Shown: positions 8,094 through 16,288, counted from the stretch's first letter. The stretch: DNA of 38,653 nucleotides from Acidobacteriaceae bacterium (GCA_030040425.1 JASHTS010000119.1:1-38653); one strand, 5' to 3'. The notes: generated by a model from the letters alone, not told the origin. Made by a program: numbers and translations.

Positions 8094-9233
8094 TTAAAAA
8101 CTCACACCGACCCGCAGCGCAGTCAGATCGTACCGCGGGGTCGGCGTCGGGTTACGGAGACTGTCAAGACTGAGTGCGGTACCATCGATGAAGTGTTCTT
8201 CTGCCTTGATGTAGATGAATTCGTTCAAGTCATACCGCGCGGAGACAGTCCAGTCCTTGGTAAAGCGGTCCGGACCGAGCGGCGCATCGTGGTCAATGAA
8301 CGCGCTATAGTAAGCGCCCGCTGAAAGCTTGTCCGTCAGCTTGTATGTGCCCATCGCGTACCACCCCACCGTGTCGGTCGAAGCGGAGGTCGCCGGCCGC
8401 CCGGTCAGCAGGAGTGTTGCCGGGCTCGCCTGCCGGTTCCATTCGGCCGCCAGCGTCGCTTTGCTCCGGGAGTACTGCGCGAAGTAGGATAGGTTGTTCC
8501 AATCTGAAAAAGACTCCGAGCCGCCGTTGAGCAGAACGGTGGCCGCCCGGTTGTATGCGTCAGAGGCTCCCACCATCAATCCGTCCACCGGAGTTCTCCA
8601 GTGCAGCGCGCCGCCAAGAGTCAGGTATTCGAGCGGCTCCAACGGGCCGTTTCCGGAGTTGTTCAAGTCGTCGAACTGCCCGTCATTTTCGCTAATCACC
8701 TCTTCGCCGCCCCACAACCGGTAATCCGCGTTGCCGGCCTTGGGGCCCGCGCTCATGCTCCCGTACATAACACCACCGTCGTGCGAAAGGTCGGCGCCCC
8801 GTGTCGTGATGTCGTACACGCTCTGCGGAAGCAGAGCCCACATGTAGGAGGGATCGATGTCCTGCGTCTCGTTGAAGAGCCCCCACGGTGTCTTTACCTT
8901 GCCAAAGCGTATGCCGAACTCGTCGTTCATTTTGTAGTCGGCCGCCGCCCAGTCCAGCGTGATCGCGTTCACTGACCCGCCCAGAAGCTGATAGCGCATC
9001 TGCGCGCCCACGCGCAGTCCCGGCTTTGGCTGTACGGTCATGTTGATCACCGCCTCTGTCCATGCCGCACTGCCGTGACTCGAATCCGAATACAAAATCT
9101 CGTTGTGCGTGGTGTAAAGAAAGCCCTGGGCCGCGTAGCCGTGGAACTGGAGATTCAGGTCGTCTGCGCTTTGGCCGAAAACGGGCGACGCCGCCGCCAG
9201 TATTGCGGCTGCCCAAAGAACCGTGTGCCTCAT
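8094..9233 (-). CDS. Outer-membrane porin-like beta-barrel protein
   Basis: This 379-residue protein has a clean signal peptide (MRHTVLWAAAILAAASPVFGQ) and then alternating beta-strand segments with an aromatic girdle pattern. It ends in TALRVGVSF, a C-terminal Phe typical of BAM substrates. FGIRFGKVKTPWGLFNETQDIDPSYMWALLPQSVYD resembles a segment common in DcaP-like and phosphate-selective-porin-like barrels. ATG 9233 is preceded by GAGGG. Substrate is unknown. The gene heads a two-gene operon with the PstS-like protein and has an unusually long, structured 5' leader. Confidence 0.75.
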   Translation of the reverse strand: MRHTVLWAAAILAAASPVFGQSADDLNLQFHGYAAQGFLYTTHNEILYSDSSHGSAAWTEAVINMTVQPKPGLRVGAQMRYQLLGGSVNAITLDWAAADYKMNDEFGIRFGKVKTPWGLFNETQDIDPSYMWALLPQSVYDITTRGADLSHDGGVMYGSMSAGPKAGNADYRLWGGEEVISENDGQFDDLNNSGNGPLEPLEYLTLGGALHWRTPVDGLMVGASDAYNRAATVLLNGGSESFSDWNNLSYFAQYSRSKATLAAEWNRQASPATLLLTGRPATSASTDTVGWYAMGTYKLTDKLSAGAYYSAFIDHDAPLGPDRFTKDWTVSARYDLNEFIYIKAEEHFIDGTALSLDSLRNPTPTPRYDLTALRVGVSF

Positions 9234-9300
9234 TCTTTTACCCTCGGGAGGAGAACCCGGGAGACGGTGCGACAACCTGGTCCGGCTCCATCCTGGGAGC

Positions 9301-9420
9301 GTTTCTTTCTTCCGCGGGGCCTTCGCCCCGCAATCAACACGGCAAAGCCTCGTCCCATTTCCACCCTGCTCCGCCTATCGGCGCAGGGCAAGAAACCTTT
9401 AAGACTCAACGTTTGTTGAG
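9301..9420 (-). promoter_or_regulatory. Structured 5' leader of the porin operon (four-way-junction candidate)
   Basis: In the 315-bp gap upstream of the porin, the minus strand can fold as a closed multi-branch structure. P1 pairs GTTTCTT (9390-9396) with AAGAAAC (9301-9307). Inside lie P2 (CCCTGC/GCAGGG at 9364-9388, extended by GCCG/CGGA-type pairs with one internal mismatch), P3 (ACGAGGC/GCCGTGT at 9337-9353 with one mismatch) and P4 (GCGGGGC-GAAG-GCCCCGC at 9314-9331). A further hairpin CTCAAC/GTTGAG sits at 9405-9420 before P1. The architecture resembles riboswitches, but I recognise no known conserved core. Between this element and the ATG a CCCGGG/CCCGAG pairing could cover the GAGGG ribosome binding site. 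The rest of the gap, 9421-9548, shows nothing further. Confidence 0.45.
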
Positions 9421-9548
9421 CCTTTGGCGAAGCTGAATCAACTGTTCCAATGTGGAGTTGCGCTCGAAGCCTTCGGGCTGAGGCAGCGCTTTATGCATCT
9501 CTCATGCCGCAGGCAGCTCGGGCAGCGGACCCGGCGCCCGCGAACGGT

Positions 9549-10868
9549 TCAAGGGAGGGACGAAATCTCATCGTAGGGGATCTGCGCACGCAACGACTGC
9601 GCCGTCAGCTCGTCGGCCTTGCGCAGACCCGGAAAGAGCACCGTCCACAATCCTGCGACCGCCAGCGCGCCCACGCCGCCAATCACCGTGGCCCGCACCG
9701 CGCCCCACCACTGCGCCGTCAATCCGCTCTCAAACTCGCCCAGCTCGTTGGAGGCGCCGATGAACAGCGAGTTGACCGCGCTCACCCGGCCGCGCATCTC
9801 CGCGGGAGTTGCCAGTTGCAGAATCGACCCGCGAATGATCACACTGATCGTGTCCGCAGCGCCGGCCACGGCCAGCGACAGGAGAGACAGCCACAGCACG
9901 CGCGAATACCCGAACACTACCGTGGCCGCGCCAAAGATCGACACGCACACAAACAGCCAGCGCCCCGCGCGCCGGCGCAACGGAAACCGCGCCATCACCA
10001 GCGACATGATCACCGCGCCCACGGCCGGCGCCGCGCGCAGCATTCCCAGCCCGCGCGGCCCCTGGTGCAGAAGGTCGTGGGCAAAAATCGGCATCAGCGC
10101 CGTGGCCCCGCCCAGCAGCACGACAAAAAGGTCGAGCGAAAACGACCCCAGCAGCATGGACGCACGGATCACGTAGCGAAAGCCCGCAAGCACCACTTCC
10201 AGCGAAAAGGCGCGATGCTCCATCCTCCCCGGCCGCACGTGCAGCGTGCTCACCAGCACCAGGAACCACAGGAGCGTGCCCAGCGTGAACACGTACACGA
10301 TGCCCGCGCCCTCCAGTCCCGTGCCGTGCAGAAAACGCTCCACCGGAAAGGTGTAGAGAAGTCCGCCCAGCGCCGGGCCGGTAATGTTCGCCAGTTGAAA
10401 GACTGCGCCGCCCCACGTCACTGCGTTGACGAAATGCTTTTCCGGCACCAGGTGCGGAATCAGCGCCGCACTGGCCGGGCCGGAAAACGCGCGCCCGGTG
10501 CCGACGAGAAAGAGCACCGCGTAGATGGCCAGAATGTTCCGCGTGTCCCGCCGCGCCAGCTCGACCAGGGCTCCGGTGCAAAGCACCTGCAGCGAGTAGC
10601 AGACCAGGATCACGTGGCGCCGGTCGAAGCGATCGGCCGTGTGTCCGGCCGGCAGAAGGAAAATCAGCCCGGGAAGAAACAGCGCCAGGCCGGTGTAGCC
10701 CAGGTCGATAGCCCGGTGCGTGATGGAGTAAATCTGCCACGCCACAGCCACCGCTTGCGCCTCGGCGCCCAGAATGGCCATCACGCGCCCCGTCTGGTAC
10801 CGCCGGAAGTCGCGCGAGGCAAAAGCCTCCATGCCGCGCCGGGAACCGCTGGAAGAAGCTGAGACCAT
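9549..10868 (-). CDS. MFS transporter (EntS/MFS_3-like)
   Basis: This 439-residue protein shows about twelve transmembrane helices in two halves. The N-terminus FASRDFRRYQTGRVMAILGAEAQAVAVAWQIYSIT is typical of the MFS_3 branch (EntS, YfiS-like), and the loop between helices 2 and 3 reads AGHTADRFDRRHVILVC, the MFS A-motif. GRAFSGPASAALIPHLVPEKHFVNAVT and the later PAEMRGRVSAVNSLFIGASNELGEF also match this branch. Members export siderophores, macrolides or metabolites; substrate is unknown here. ATG 10868 is used; GAGG lies 3 nt upstream, closer than ideal, and ATG 10832 is an alternative. No partner genes are adjacent. Confidence 0.82.
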   Translation of the reverse strand: MVSASSSGSRRGMEAFASRDFRRYQTGRVMAILGAEAQAVAVAWQIYSITHRAIDLGYTGLALFLPGLIFLLPAGHTADRFDRRHVILVCYSLQVLCTGALVELARRDTRNILAIYAVLFLVGTGRAFSGPASAALIPHLVPEKHFVNAVTWGGAVFQLANITGPALGGLLYTFPVERFLHGTGLEGAGIVYVFTLGTLLWFLVLVSTLHVRPGRMEHRAFSLEVVLAGFRYVIRASMLLGSFSLDLFVVLLGGATALMPIFAHDLLHQGPRGLGMLRAAPAVGAVIMSLVMARFPLRRRAGRWLFVCVSIFGAATVVFGYSRVLWLSLLSLAVAGAADTISVIIRGSILQLATPAEMRGRVSAVNSLFIGASNELGEFESGLTAQWWGAVRATVIGGVGALAVAGLWTVLFPGLRKADELTAQSLRAQIPYDEISSLP

Positions 10869-11171
10869 GACCTCAATCCAAGGGTAAATTGCCGCGCGGT
10901 CTCTTCGCCGCCTGCTCATTCCCCCCATGGGTAAGATGAACGGTGGCCTCCATCGCCGCCCGCTCTTGAGCGCCATCCGTCTTCTCACCACGCCGCAACC
11001 GGTCCCCGCTTCGGCGGCCCATTCCAAATCCTTGTGAGGAGATAGAAATCGAAGCCAAACCGCGCCGACAAAGGCATGCAAATGAAAGAGATGGCGGCGT
11101 TTTCGGCTTTCTACCGCATTCCCGCGGAGTCTTGTCGCCGTTTCGGGCATTTCTTCATCTAAAAAGAGGAA

Positions 11172-11190
11172 CGGATGAAGGATTCATCCG
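11172..11190 (+). other. Hairpin in the leader of the VWFA gene
   Basis: CGGATGAA-GGA-TTCATCCG is a perfect 8-bp stem with a 3-nt loop, followed 12 nt later by five Ts, 43 bp before the VWFA-related gene. It could be an attenuator or protect the transcript end. The rest of the 364-bp gap 10869-11232 holds no gene I can support: one 26-codon frame at 11082-11162 has no ribosome binding site. Confidence 0.35.
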
Positions 11191-11232
11191 CGCCAAGCTG
11201 TTTTTCCCGGTCTTCGCCAAAGGAGCTGGCTC

Positions 11233-12198
11233 ATGCATAGCCAATTTTTCAAACTGACTGCCTTGTTTGCCGCTGCGTCGGTGCTGCCCGTCATCCCTGC
11301 TGTCGCTCAATCCGCGAATCAGCGGTCGCAGGGGCAGGCCATCGTCACCGTGCTTCCCAGCAAAGGTGCGCAAGTTCCCGCCATCTCACAGCAGGAGTTG
11401 AGCATCAAGATCAACGGGAAAAATTCCACCGTCAATCGCTGGCAGCAATTCAACCCGAACTCCCCGGTTCAGCTCGTGATTCTCATCGATGGCGCCGCCC
11501 GAAGCAGTCTTGGCACGCAGATGAACGACATCGGGAAATTCGTGCAAAGCCTGCCCTCCAACGTGAGCGCGACCATCGCCTACATGCAGAACGGCAGCGC
11601 CGCGCTGACCGGTCCGCTCACAACCGATCGTGCGCAGATCCTGCGCGGGCTGCACATCCCCTCCGGAGGTGTGCCGGACATCAGCGCCAGTCCGTATTTC
11701 TGCCTTTCCAGCCTGGCGGAACATTGGCCATCCAACGATCTCCAGGCACGGCGGGAAGTGGTTATGGTGACGGACGGAGTGGATTACTACGATGGCGCCA
11801 TGCACTACGATCCGAATGATCCCTACGTCGAGAAGGCCATCTCGGATGCAGTCAAGGCGCAGCTGATCGTCTACTCCATTTACTGGCGCGACTTGGGACG
11901 ACTGGATCGCACCATGGCCGCGACGGATGCAGGTCAGAACCTGCTCCTGGAGGTCACTCAAGCCACCGGAGGAGAAAGCTATTGGCAGGGTTTTGGCGAT
12001 CCGGTCAGCTTCGAGCCGTACTTCCAGGACATCGACCGCCGCCTGAACAACCAGTATGAGCTGGGCTTCATGACGCCTTCAAACGGCAAAACGCAGATAG
12101 AATCCTTCAAGCTCAAGTTGAGCGCGCCCAACGCCAAGGTCGATGCTCCGCAGCAGGTTCTGGTTCTCGGTTCCGAAATGGCCGGCGCGGAACAATAA
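11233..12198 (+). CDS. VWFA-related secreted protein (acidobacterial type)
   Basis: This 321-residue protein has a signal peptide ending VIPAVAQ (about residue 26). The mature part holds a von Willebrand A-like fold: VQLVILIDGAARSSLGTQMNDIGKFVQSLPSNVSATIAYMQNG, then REVVMVTDGVDYYDG, and near the end NNQYELGFMTPSNGKTQIESFKLKL. The MIDAS position DGAAR-SS departs from DxSxS, so metal-dependent binding is doubtful. The order of elements matches the VWFA-related domain proteins abundant in Acidobacteriota (TIGR03436 type), whose function is unknown. AAAGGAGC precedes the ATG. It is a single-gene unit followed by a strong hairpin. Confidence 0.8.
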   Translation: MHSQFFKLTALFAAASVLPVIPAVAQSANQRSQGQAIVTVLPSKGAQVPAISQQELSIKINGKNSTVNRWQQFNPNSPVQLVILIDGAARSSLGTQMNDIGKFVQSLPSNVSATIAYMQNGSAALTGPLTTDRAQILRGLHIPSGGVPDISASPYFCLSSLAEHWPSNDLQARREVVMVTDGVDYYDGAMHYDPNDPYVEKAISDAVKAQLIVYSIYWRDLGRLDRTMAATDAGQNLLLEVTQATGGESYWQGFGDPVSFEPYFQDIDRRLNNQYELGFMTPSNGKTQIESFKLKLSAPNAKVDAPQQVLVLGSEMAGAEQ

Positions 12199-12214
12199 CC
12201 AGCCTTTCCTCTTT

Positions 12215-12247
12215 CATCCGCGAGCCGGCGTGGCCGGTTCGCGGATG
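12215..12247 (+). terminator. Long stem-loop after the VWFA gene
   Basis: CATCCGCGA, G, CCGGC, a GTG loop, GCCGG, T, TCGCGGATG form a 15-bp stem with one G-U pair and a 3-nt loop, 17 bp after the VWFA stop. There is no T run after it on either strand, so it may be a transcript 3' end stabiliser or a Rho-assisted stop rather than a classical terminator. The remainder of the 295-bp gap to 12493 shows nothing else certain. Confidence 0.5.
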
Positions 12248-12493
12248 GTCCGCTGCGCAGCCCCATTTCCAGCGACCTGCGCTCCGTTCCGTCAGCAGAT
12301 CGTTTCTGCGGCCCAGTTCCTCCGCACCGCAAACCCCATAGTCGAATCCCTGAACCTCGAACCGCCGTACGCGAATCTATATTGCTGTTGAACGTCTGAT
12401 CCTCGCAACGGGACAATTCTGGAAGCATGCGGTGTGAATGCACGCTATCCCGGCTCAGCAAAAATCTGAACACAATCGCACAGGAGAAGACAT

Positions 12494-14146
12494 TTGTCGG
12501 AGAACGAAGCCGCCCTACCCGCACCTGCGGGAATGCGCACTCCGGGTGCCGTGCCCAGCCAGACCGAGGAGATTGACAGCGAGCGCTGGAAACCCAGGGT
12601 CAATCCCTGGCTGATCGCCATGACCGTGGCCCTGGCCGCGTTCATGGAAGTGCTCGACACCTCGATCGCCAACGTGGCTCTGCCGCACATCGCCGGCAGC
12701 CTCGGCGCCAGCGAGGATCAGAGCACCTGGGTGCTTACCAGCTACCTGGTCTCAAACGCCATCGTTCTGCCTCTCGGCGGCTGGATCTCGAACGTGATGG
12801 GGCGCCGCAACTTCTTCGTCCTCTGCATCACCATCTTCACGGTCTCCAGCTTTTTCTGCGGCGCGGCGCCCTCGTTGACCATTCTTCTTCTCTGCCGCGT
12901 GCTGCAGGGCGCAGGCGGCGGCGGCTTGCAACCCATGGCGCAGGCCATCATGGCCGATTCGTTCGAGCCCCAACAGCGCGGACAGGCCTTTGCGCTCTAC
13001 GGGCTCGTCGCTGTCCTTGCGCCTTCCATTGGTCCCACGCTCGGCGGCTGGATTACCGTCAACTTCACCTGGCGCTGGATTTTTTTCATCAATATCCCCG
13101 TTGGCATTCTGGCCTTTGTCCTGGTCACGCGCCTGGTCGACGATCCCCCGTGGATCAAGCCCGATCGATCCCTGCTCAAGAACATCGATTATCTCGGCCT
13201 GAGCTTCCTCACCTTGGCCATGGGCGGAATGCAGATCATGCTCGACAAGGGCGAAGAGAACGACTGGTTCGCCTCCAACTTCATTCGCTTCTTCGCCTTC
13301 ATGTTCGTCGGCGGCATGATCAGCCTCATCGTCTGGGAGTGGCGCCGCAAGCAGCCGTTGATGAATCTCAAGCTATTCCGCTTCAAGAATTTCGCCATTT
13401 GCTGTTTCCTCATGATGCTGGTGGGAGGCGTGCTCAACGCCAATACCGTTTTGCAGCCTCAGTTCATGCAGCTTTTGCTGGGCTATAACGCCACCACGGC
13501 CGGCCTGGCCCTCACGGCGGGCGGCATCGCGCTGGTCGTGGTTATGCCGCTGGCCGGCTACGCCACCAGCAAAATCTCCGCGCGCACGCTCGCTGTGGTG
13601 GGGTTCATCCTGTTCATCATCACCTTCCGCTACGCGGCCGCAGTCACCAACCTGCAGATGAGCTTCGCTGAGGCCTCGTGGCTGCGCGTCGTGCAGATGC
13701 TGCCCATTCCTTTTTGCTTCATCTCCATCACCAATGCTGCTTACATCGGGCTTCCCAAGGAGCAAAGCAACCAGGTCTCCGGCCTTATCAACTTTGCGCG
13801 CAACATCGGCGGCAGCGTCCTTATCGCCATGACCAACGCGCAGGTCACCTCGCGCGCCATGTGGCACCAGCAGCACCTGCAACAGGAAATGCTGCCCACC
13901 GCGCTCGGCTACCAGCAGCACCTTCACGCCCTGACCGGATTTCTGGGCAATGCCTTCGGCGCCGCAAACGGCGCCGGCCTGGCGCTGGCCTCCATTTACA
14001 ACCAGCTCAACCAGCAGGCGCAGATGCAGGGCTACCAGGACGTCTACATGGAACTCTCCTGGATGTCTGTCGGCTTGGTGCTGTTATCCTTCCTTCTCAA
14101 CAAGAATCGCCCCGGCTCGGGCCCCGGCACCCGCGCCCTGCATTAG
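12494..14146 (+). CDS. DHA2-family MFS drug exporter (EmrB/QacA type)
   Basis: This 550-residue protein has fourteen predicted membrane helices. Early helices read FMEVLDTSIANVALPHIAGSLGASEDQSTWVLTSYLVSNAIVLPLGGWISNVMGRRNFF, the EmrB hallmark. LQGAGGGGLQPMAQAIMAD and GLVAVLAPSIGPTLGGWI (motif C of antiporters) follow, then NFTWRWIFFINIPVG. Such proteins export hydrophobic drugs in exchange for protons, usually with a periplasmic adaptor EmrA, which is absent nearby. The start is TTG 12494: GGAG lies about 8 nt upstream and there is no better ATG before the first helix. The N-terminal 30 residues are Pro/Ala-rich and cytoplasmic. Confidence 0.92.
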   Translation: MSENEAALPAPAGMRTPGAVPSQTEEIDSERWKPRVNPWLIAMTVALAAFMEVLDTSIANVALPHIAGSLGASEDQSTWVLTSYLVSNAIVLPLGGWISNVMGRRNFFVLCITIFTVSSFFCGAAPSLTILLLCRVLQGAGGGGLQPMAQAIMADSFEPQQRGQAFALYGLVAVLAPSIGPTLGGWITVNFTWRWIFFINIPVGILAFVLVTRLVDDPPWIKPDRSLLKNIDYLGLSFLTLAMGGMQIMLDKGEENDWFASNFIRFFAFMFVGGMISLIVWEWRRKQPLMNLKLFRFKNFAICCFLMMLVGGVLNANTVLQPQFMQLLLGYNATTAGLALTAGGIALVVVMPLAGYATSKISARTLAVVGFILFIITFRYAAAVTNLQMSFAEASWLRVVQMLPIPFCFISITNAAYIGLPKEQSNQVSGLINFARNIGGSVLIAMTNAQVTSRAMWHQQHLQQEMLPTALGYQQHLHALTGFLGNAFGAANGAGLALASIYNQLNQQAQMQGYQDVYMELSWMSVGLVLLSFLLNKNRPGSGPGTRALH

Positions 14147-14332
14147 ACGCAGTCCGGTTGCGGCCTTCACGGCGCCGCGGCGTTCCCGCCTCTTCCGGCG
14201 GAAGCACCGGCGTGCCTCTTTGTGTTCCAGATCACGTCCAGGCGCTCATCTTTGGGCCTATAATGCGGGTCAGAAAAAGTCGGGGCCAATTGGAATGCCT
14301 GTTTTTCCGGCATCCGCTCGAGGAGGTCCGCC

Positions 14333-14842
14333 ATGCCGAAGCTGCTTCTGCTCGTTCTCGCGGGAACCGCGCTCGCCGTCTCACCCGAACCCTGCCCGGC
14401 TCAGACGCAGAGCGGCCAGCAGCCCGCTCCCGCTCAGTCGCAACCTTCCCCCATGACGCCTGCACCGGCCATGGCGCCCACGCAACCCATTACGACCGCG
14501 CCGATGACCTATCCCAAGAATCCGGTCAAGCCCACAGCCGACTCCCTGACCAAGGCCAAGAATCTTTATGAGATTGACTGCGCCATGTGCCACGGCGATA
14601 ACGGAAACGGCAAAAGCGATCTGGCCACCAGCATGGAGCTCACGCTTTCCGACTGGACTGACCCGAAGAGTCTCGCCGGCCATGTGGACGGAGAGCTTTT
14701 CATGATCATCCGCAACGGCAAAGACAAAATGCCGCCGGAGACCGAGGGGCGCGCGAGCGACGAAGCCATCTGGAATCTCGTATTTTATATCCGCGGCTTT
14801 TCGAAGGCCCAGGCCGGAGCTTCATCGAGCGCATCGAAGTAG
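14333..14842 (+). CDS. Exported mono-haem cytochrome c
   Basis: This 169-residue protein has a signal peptide (MPKLLLLVLAGTALAVSPEPCPAQ), a Pro/Gln/Met-rich low-complexity linker (about 25-65) and a class I cytochrome c domain. The haem motif is C83-A-M-C86-H87, and the likely axial Met is M133 in GKDKMPPE. The ending SDEAIWNLVFYIRGFSK is typical of the small c-type domains that serve in periplasmic electron transfer. GAGGAGG precedes the ATG. No oxidase or dehydrogenase partner is adjacent, so its redox partner is unknown. The linker may tether it at the membrane or extend it through the cell wall. Confidence 0.88.
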   Translation: MPKLLLLVLAGTALAVSPEPCPAQTQSGQQPAPAQSQPSPMTPAPAMAPTQPITTAPMTYPKNPVKPTADSLTKAKNLYEIDCAMCHGDNGNGKSDLATSMELTLSDWTDPKSLAGHVDGELFMIIRNGKDKMPPETEGRASDEAIWNLVFYIRGFSKAQAGASSSASK

Positions 14843-15019
14843 GGATTTGCTCTTCACCATTCCGCCGCATGTCCGCCGCATGCAGGATCCGCGGCCGCGT
14901 AGTATTGCGCGCATGGCCACCCCTCACGCGCGCGACCTCTGCCGCGATGCTTCTTGAAATTTCGAATGCGATAGCCGGACCGCCGAGCCGCAAACACAAT
15001 TTTGCTGCGCAATTGGTCG

Positions 15020-15076
15020 AAAAATGCGCAGGCGCCCGGAAATACGAAGGCGCCAGAAACCGAAGTCCCTGGCGCC
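15020..15076 (-). terminator. GGCGCC stem-loops at the minus-strand end of the hairpin array
   Basis: GGCGCCAG (15049-15056) pairs with CTGGCGCC (15069-15076) over 8 bp with a 12-nt loop. A third GGCGCC at 15031-15036 can pair instead with 15049-15054. On the minus strand that second stem is followed by TGCGCATTTTT (15030-15020). The arrangement fits a terminator for a minus-strand transcript through the array. The 14843-15019 stretch beyond it has no gene I can support. Confidence 0.45.
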
Positions 15077-15086
15077 TAAGATGTGG

Positions 15087-15946
15087 TGACCTTGCAGGTC
15101 AATCGGACTCGCCTCCTGCGTCTGGGCTCACAACCTGCCTACGGCTTGCACCGTCTGCGCCGCTGTCCGCCCGGCTGGCGCGTTTGCCTCCGGCTTGCAC
15201 CGGTTGCCCGCCTTCCAGCTCACGTCGCAGGGCTATCCTCCGACTCTCGTCGGAAGCTACGCCCTCCAGCAGTGCCGTCCAACTCAGCCTTCGGCTTGCG
15301 CCGCAGGCTGAACCTTCCAACCCTGCCTCCGATAGGTCCTCCGGCTTTCACCGGACGCACTATCTTCCAGCTACTCCGCCGGACCGGCTTTCAGCTTGCG
15401 CTGACGCCTTCTTCCCGCGGTGCGGCTGAAGCGGTACTTCCGGCTTTCACCGGACGTCACATCTCCAGCCTTCGCTGGCGGCCGGCCTCTGTCTTTCGCC
15501 AGAAGCCTGATCCTGGTGAGTTTCCCCGGCCTACTAACACCCGGCTTGCGCCGGCTGTCGTCTCCTCCGGTTCTGCTCGCCTGACTAGCCTCGAGTCTCA
15601 CGGAAACTTGATCCCTCGGCACGCCCGGCAGCTCGCTTCCGGCTTGCGCCGGTCGTTATGCCCTCCGGAACGCCCAGTTTCGATCCTGCCGGCTTGCGCC
15701 GGCTCTCTCTCCCCTGGCCAGGCCTACGATGAACTTTCGATCTCGCCCGGACCTTGCATCGCCGGATGAACCGTCGATGAGTATCCGCACTCCACCGTCC
15801 ATTGCATCTCCGGATGCGCTGGCGTTTGACCTCCGGCTTTCACCGTCTGCCAACTTTCCCTCGCGGCCAGTTAACCAACCTCCGGCTTTCACCGGCTATT
15901 ATGTCCTCTGGCCTGCCTGGTTCGTGCGGCCTCCGACTTGCATCGT
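15087..15946 (-). repeat. Phased array of GNRA-tetraloop hairpins, candidate structured ncRNA
   Basis: On the minus strand there are about fourteen strong 14-nt hairpins, stem 4-5 bp with tetraloop, with plus-strand centres near 15147, 15196, 15246, 15297, 15347, 15397, 15446, 15495, 15547, 15645, 15695, 15839, 15888 and 15939. Pitch is 49-52 bp. Weaker hairpins sit at the half-steps (15221, 15272, 15374, 15471, 15522, 15573, 15670). Loops are GCAA, GAAA, GAGA or GTGA in about eighteen units. Stems vary with pairing kept: CCGGC/GCCGG, TCAGC/GCTGA, CCGAC/GTCGG, ACGGT/GCCGT, CCAGC/GCTGG. An ARG purine run usually follows the stem. Strand is inferred from the GNRA loops and from G-U pairs. The frames crossing it lack homology and the pitch breaks any reading frame. 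I recognise no known RNA or repeat family. Confidence 0.7.
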
Positions 15947-16288
15947 CTGCCGCGTCCCCAGTCACTCCGGCAACCAACTCCCGATTCCCTACTGGGTCAT
16001 CAGTTAAAGAGACATTACTTCCGGCCCTTCTGTGGATGCAAGTGCAAATCCGTCTGAATCCTGTGGATTTCACCAGGTGTGGTGCAGCTCATGGAGTTGC
16101 CCGTCGGTCATGCACCAACCATGATGCATTCATGGCTTCGTGCACTTCGATTCGCTTCAAAAACACAAGCGCCTGCTCAGAAAGTTGCCGAATTCCATGC
16201 GCCGCACCGTTGTATTCGCGCCCAAGCCGCCCCACTTCGGCGCGAACCCAGAACCGGCGTGGACACGGGTCTGCGCTAAACTTGGCCC
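15947..16288. other. Gene-free stretch between hairpin array and dinB
   Basis: These 342 bp have no credible gene. They would contain the start of a minus-strand array transcript and the promoter of the plus-strand DinB gene. I see no convincing -35/-10 pair on either strand. The segment 16060-16140 has several short repeats of TGCA/CATG and GGTG that could pair, but without clear phase. The strong hairpin pitch of the array stops near 15946. Confidence 0.4.

Noticed and set aside
9301..9400. c-di-GMP-I (GEMM) or mini-ykkC riboswitch in the porin leader
   Set aside because: Only a GGGACG and a GCAAAGCC-like piece match, on opposite strands. The tetraloop-receptor pairing and the second conserved core are missing.
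11082..11162. 26-codon frame before the VWFA gene
   Set aside because: No ribosome binding site, no hydrophobic or other pattern, and no sign of conservation that can be judged from one sequence.
15083..15769. Open frame of 228 codons through the hairpin array on the plus strand, and shorter ones on both strands
   Set aside because: The hairpin pitch of 49-52 bp is not a multiple of three, so the repeats appear in all frames. Products are rich in Arg, Pro and Ser without any motif, and several overlapping frames are equally open, as expected for GC-rich noncoding DNA.
15087..15946. CRISPR array
   Set aside because: Repeat units differ from each other, are only about 14 nt, and are not separated by uniform spacers of 30-40 nt. 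No cas gene is in the window.
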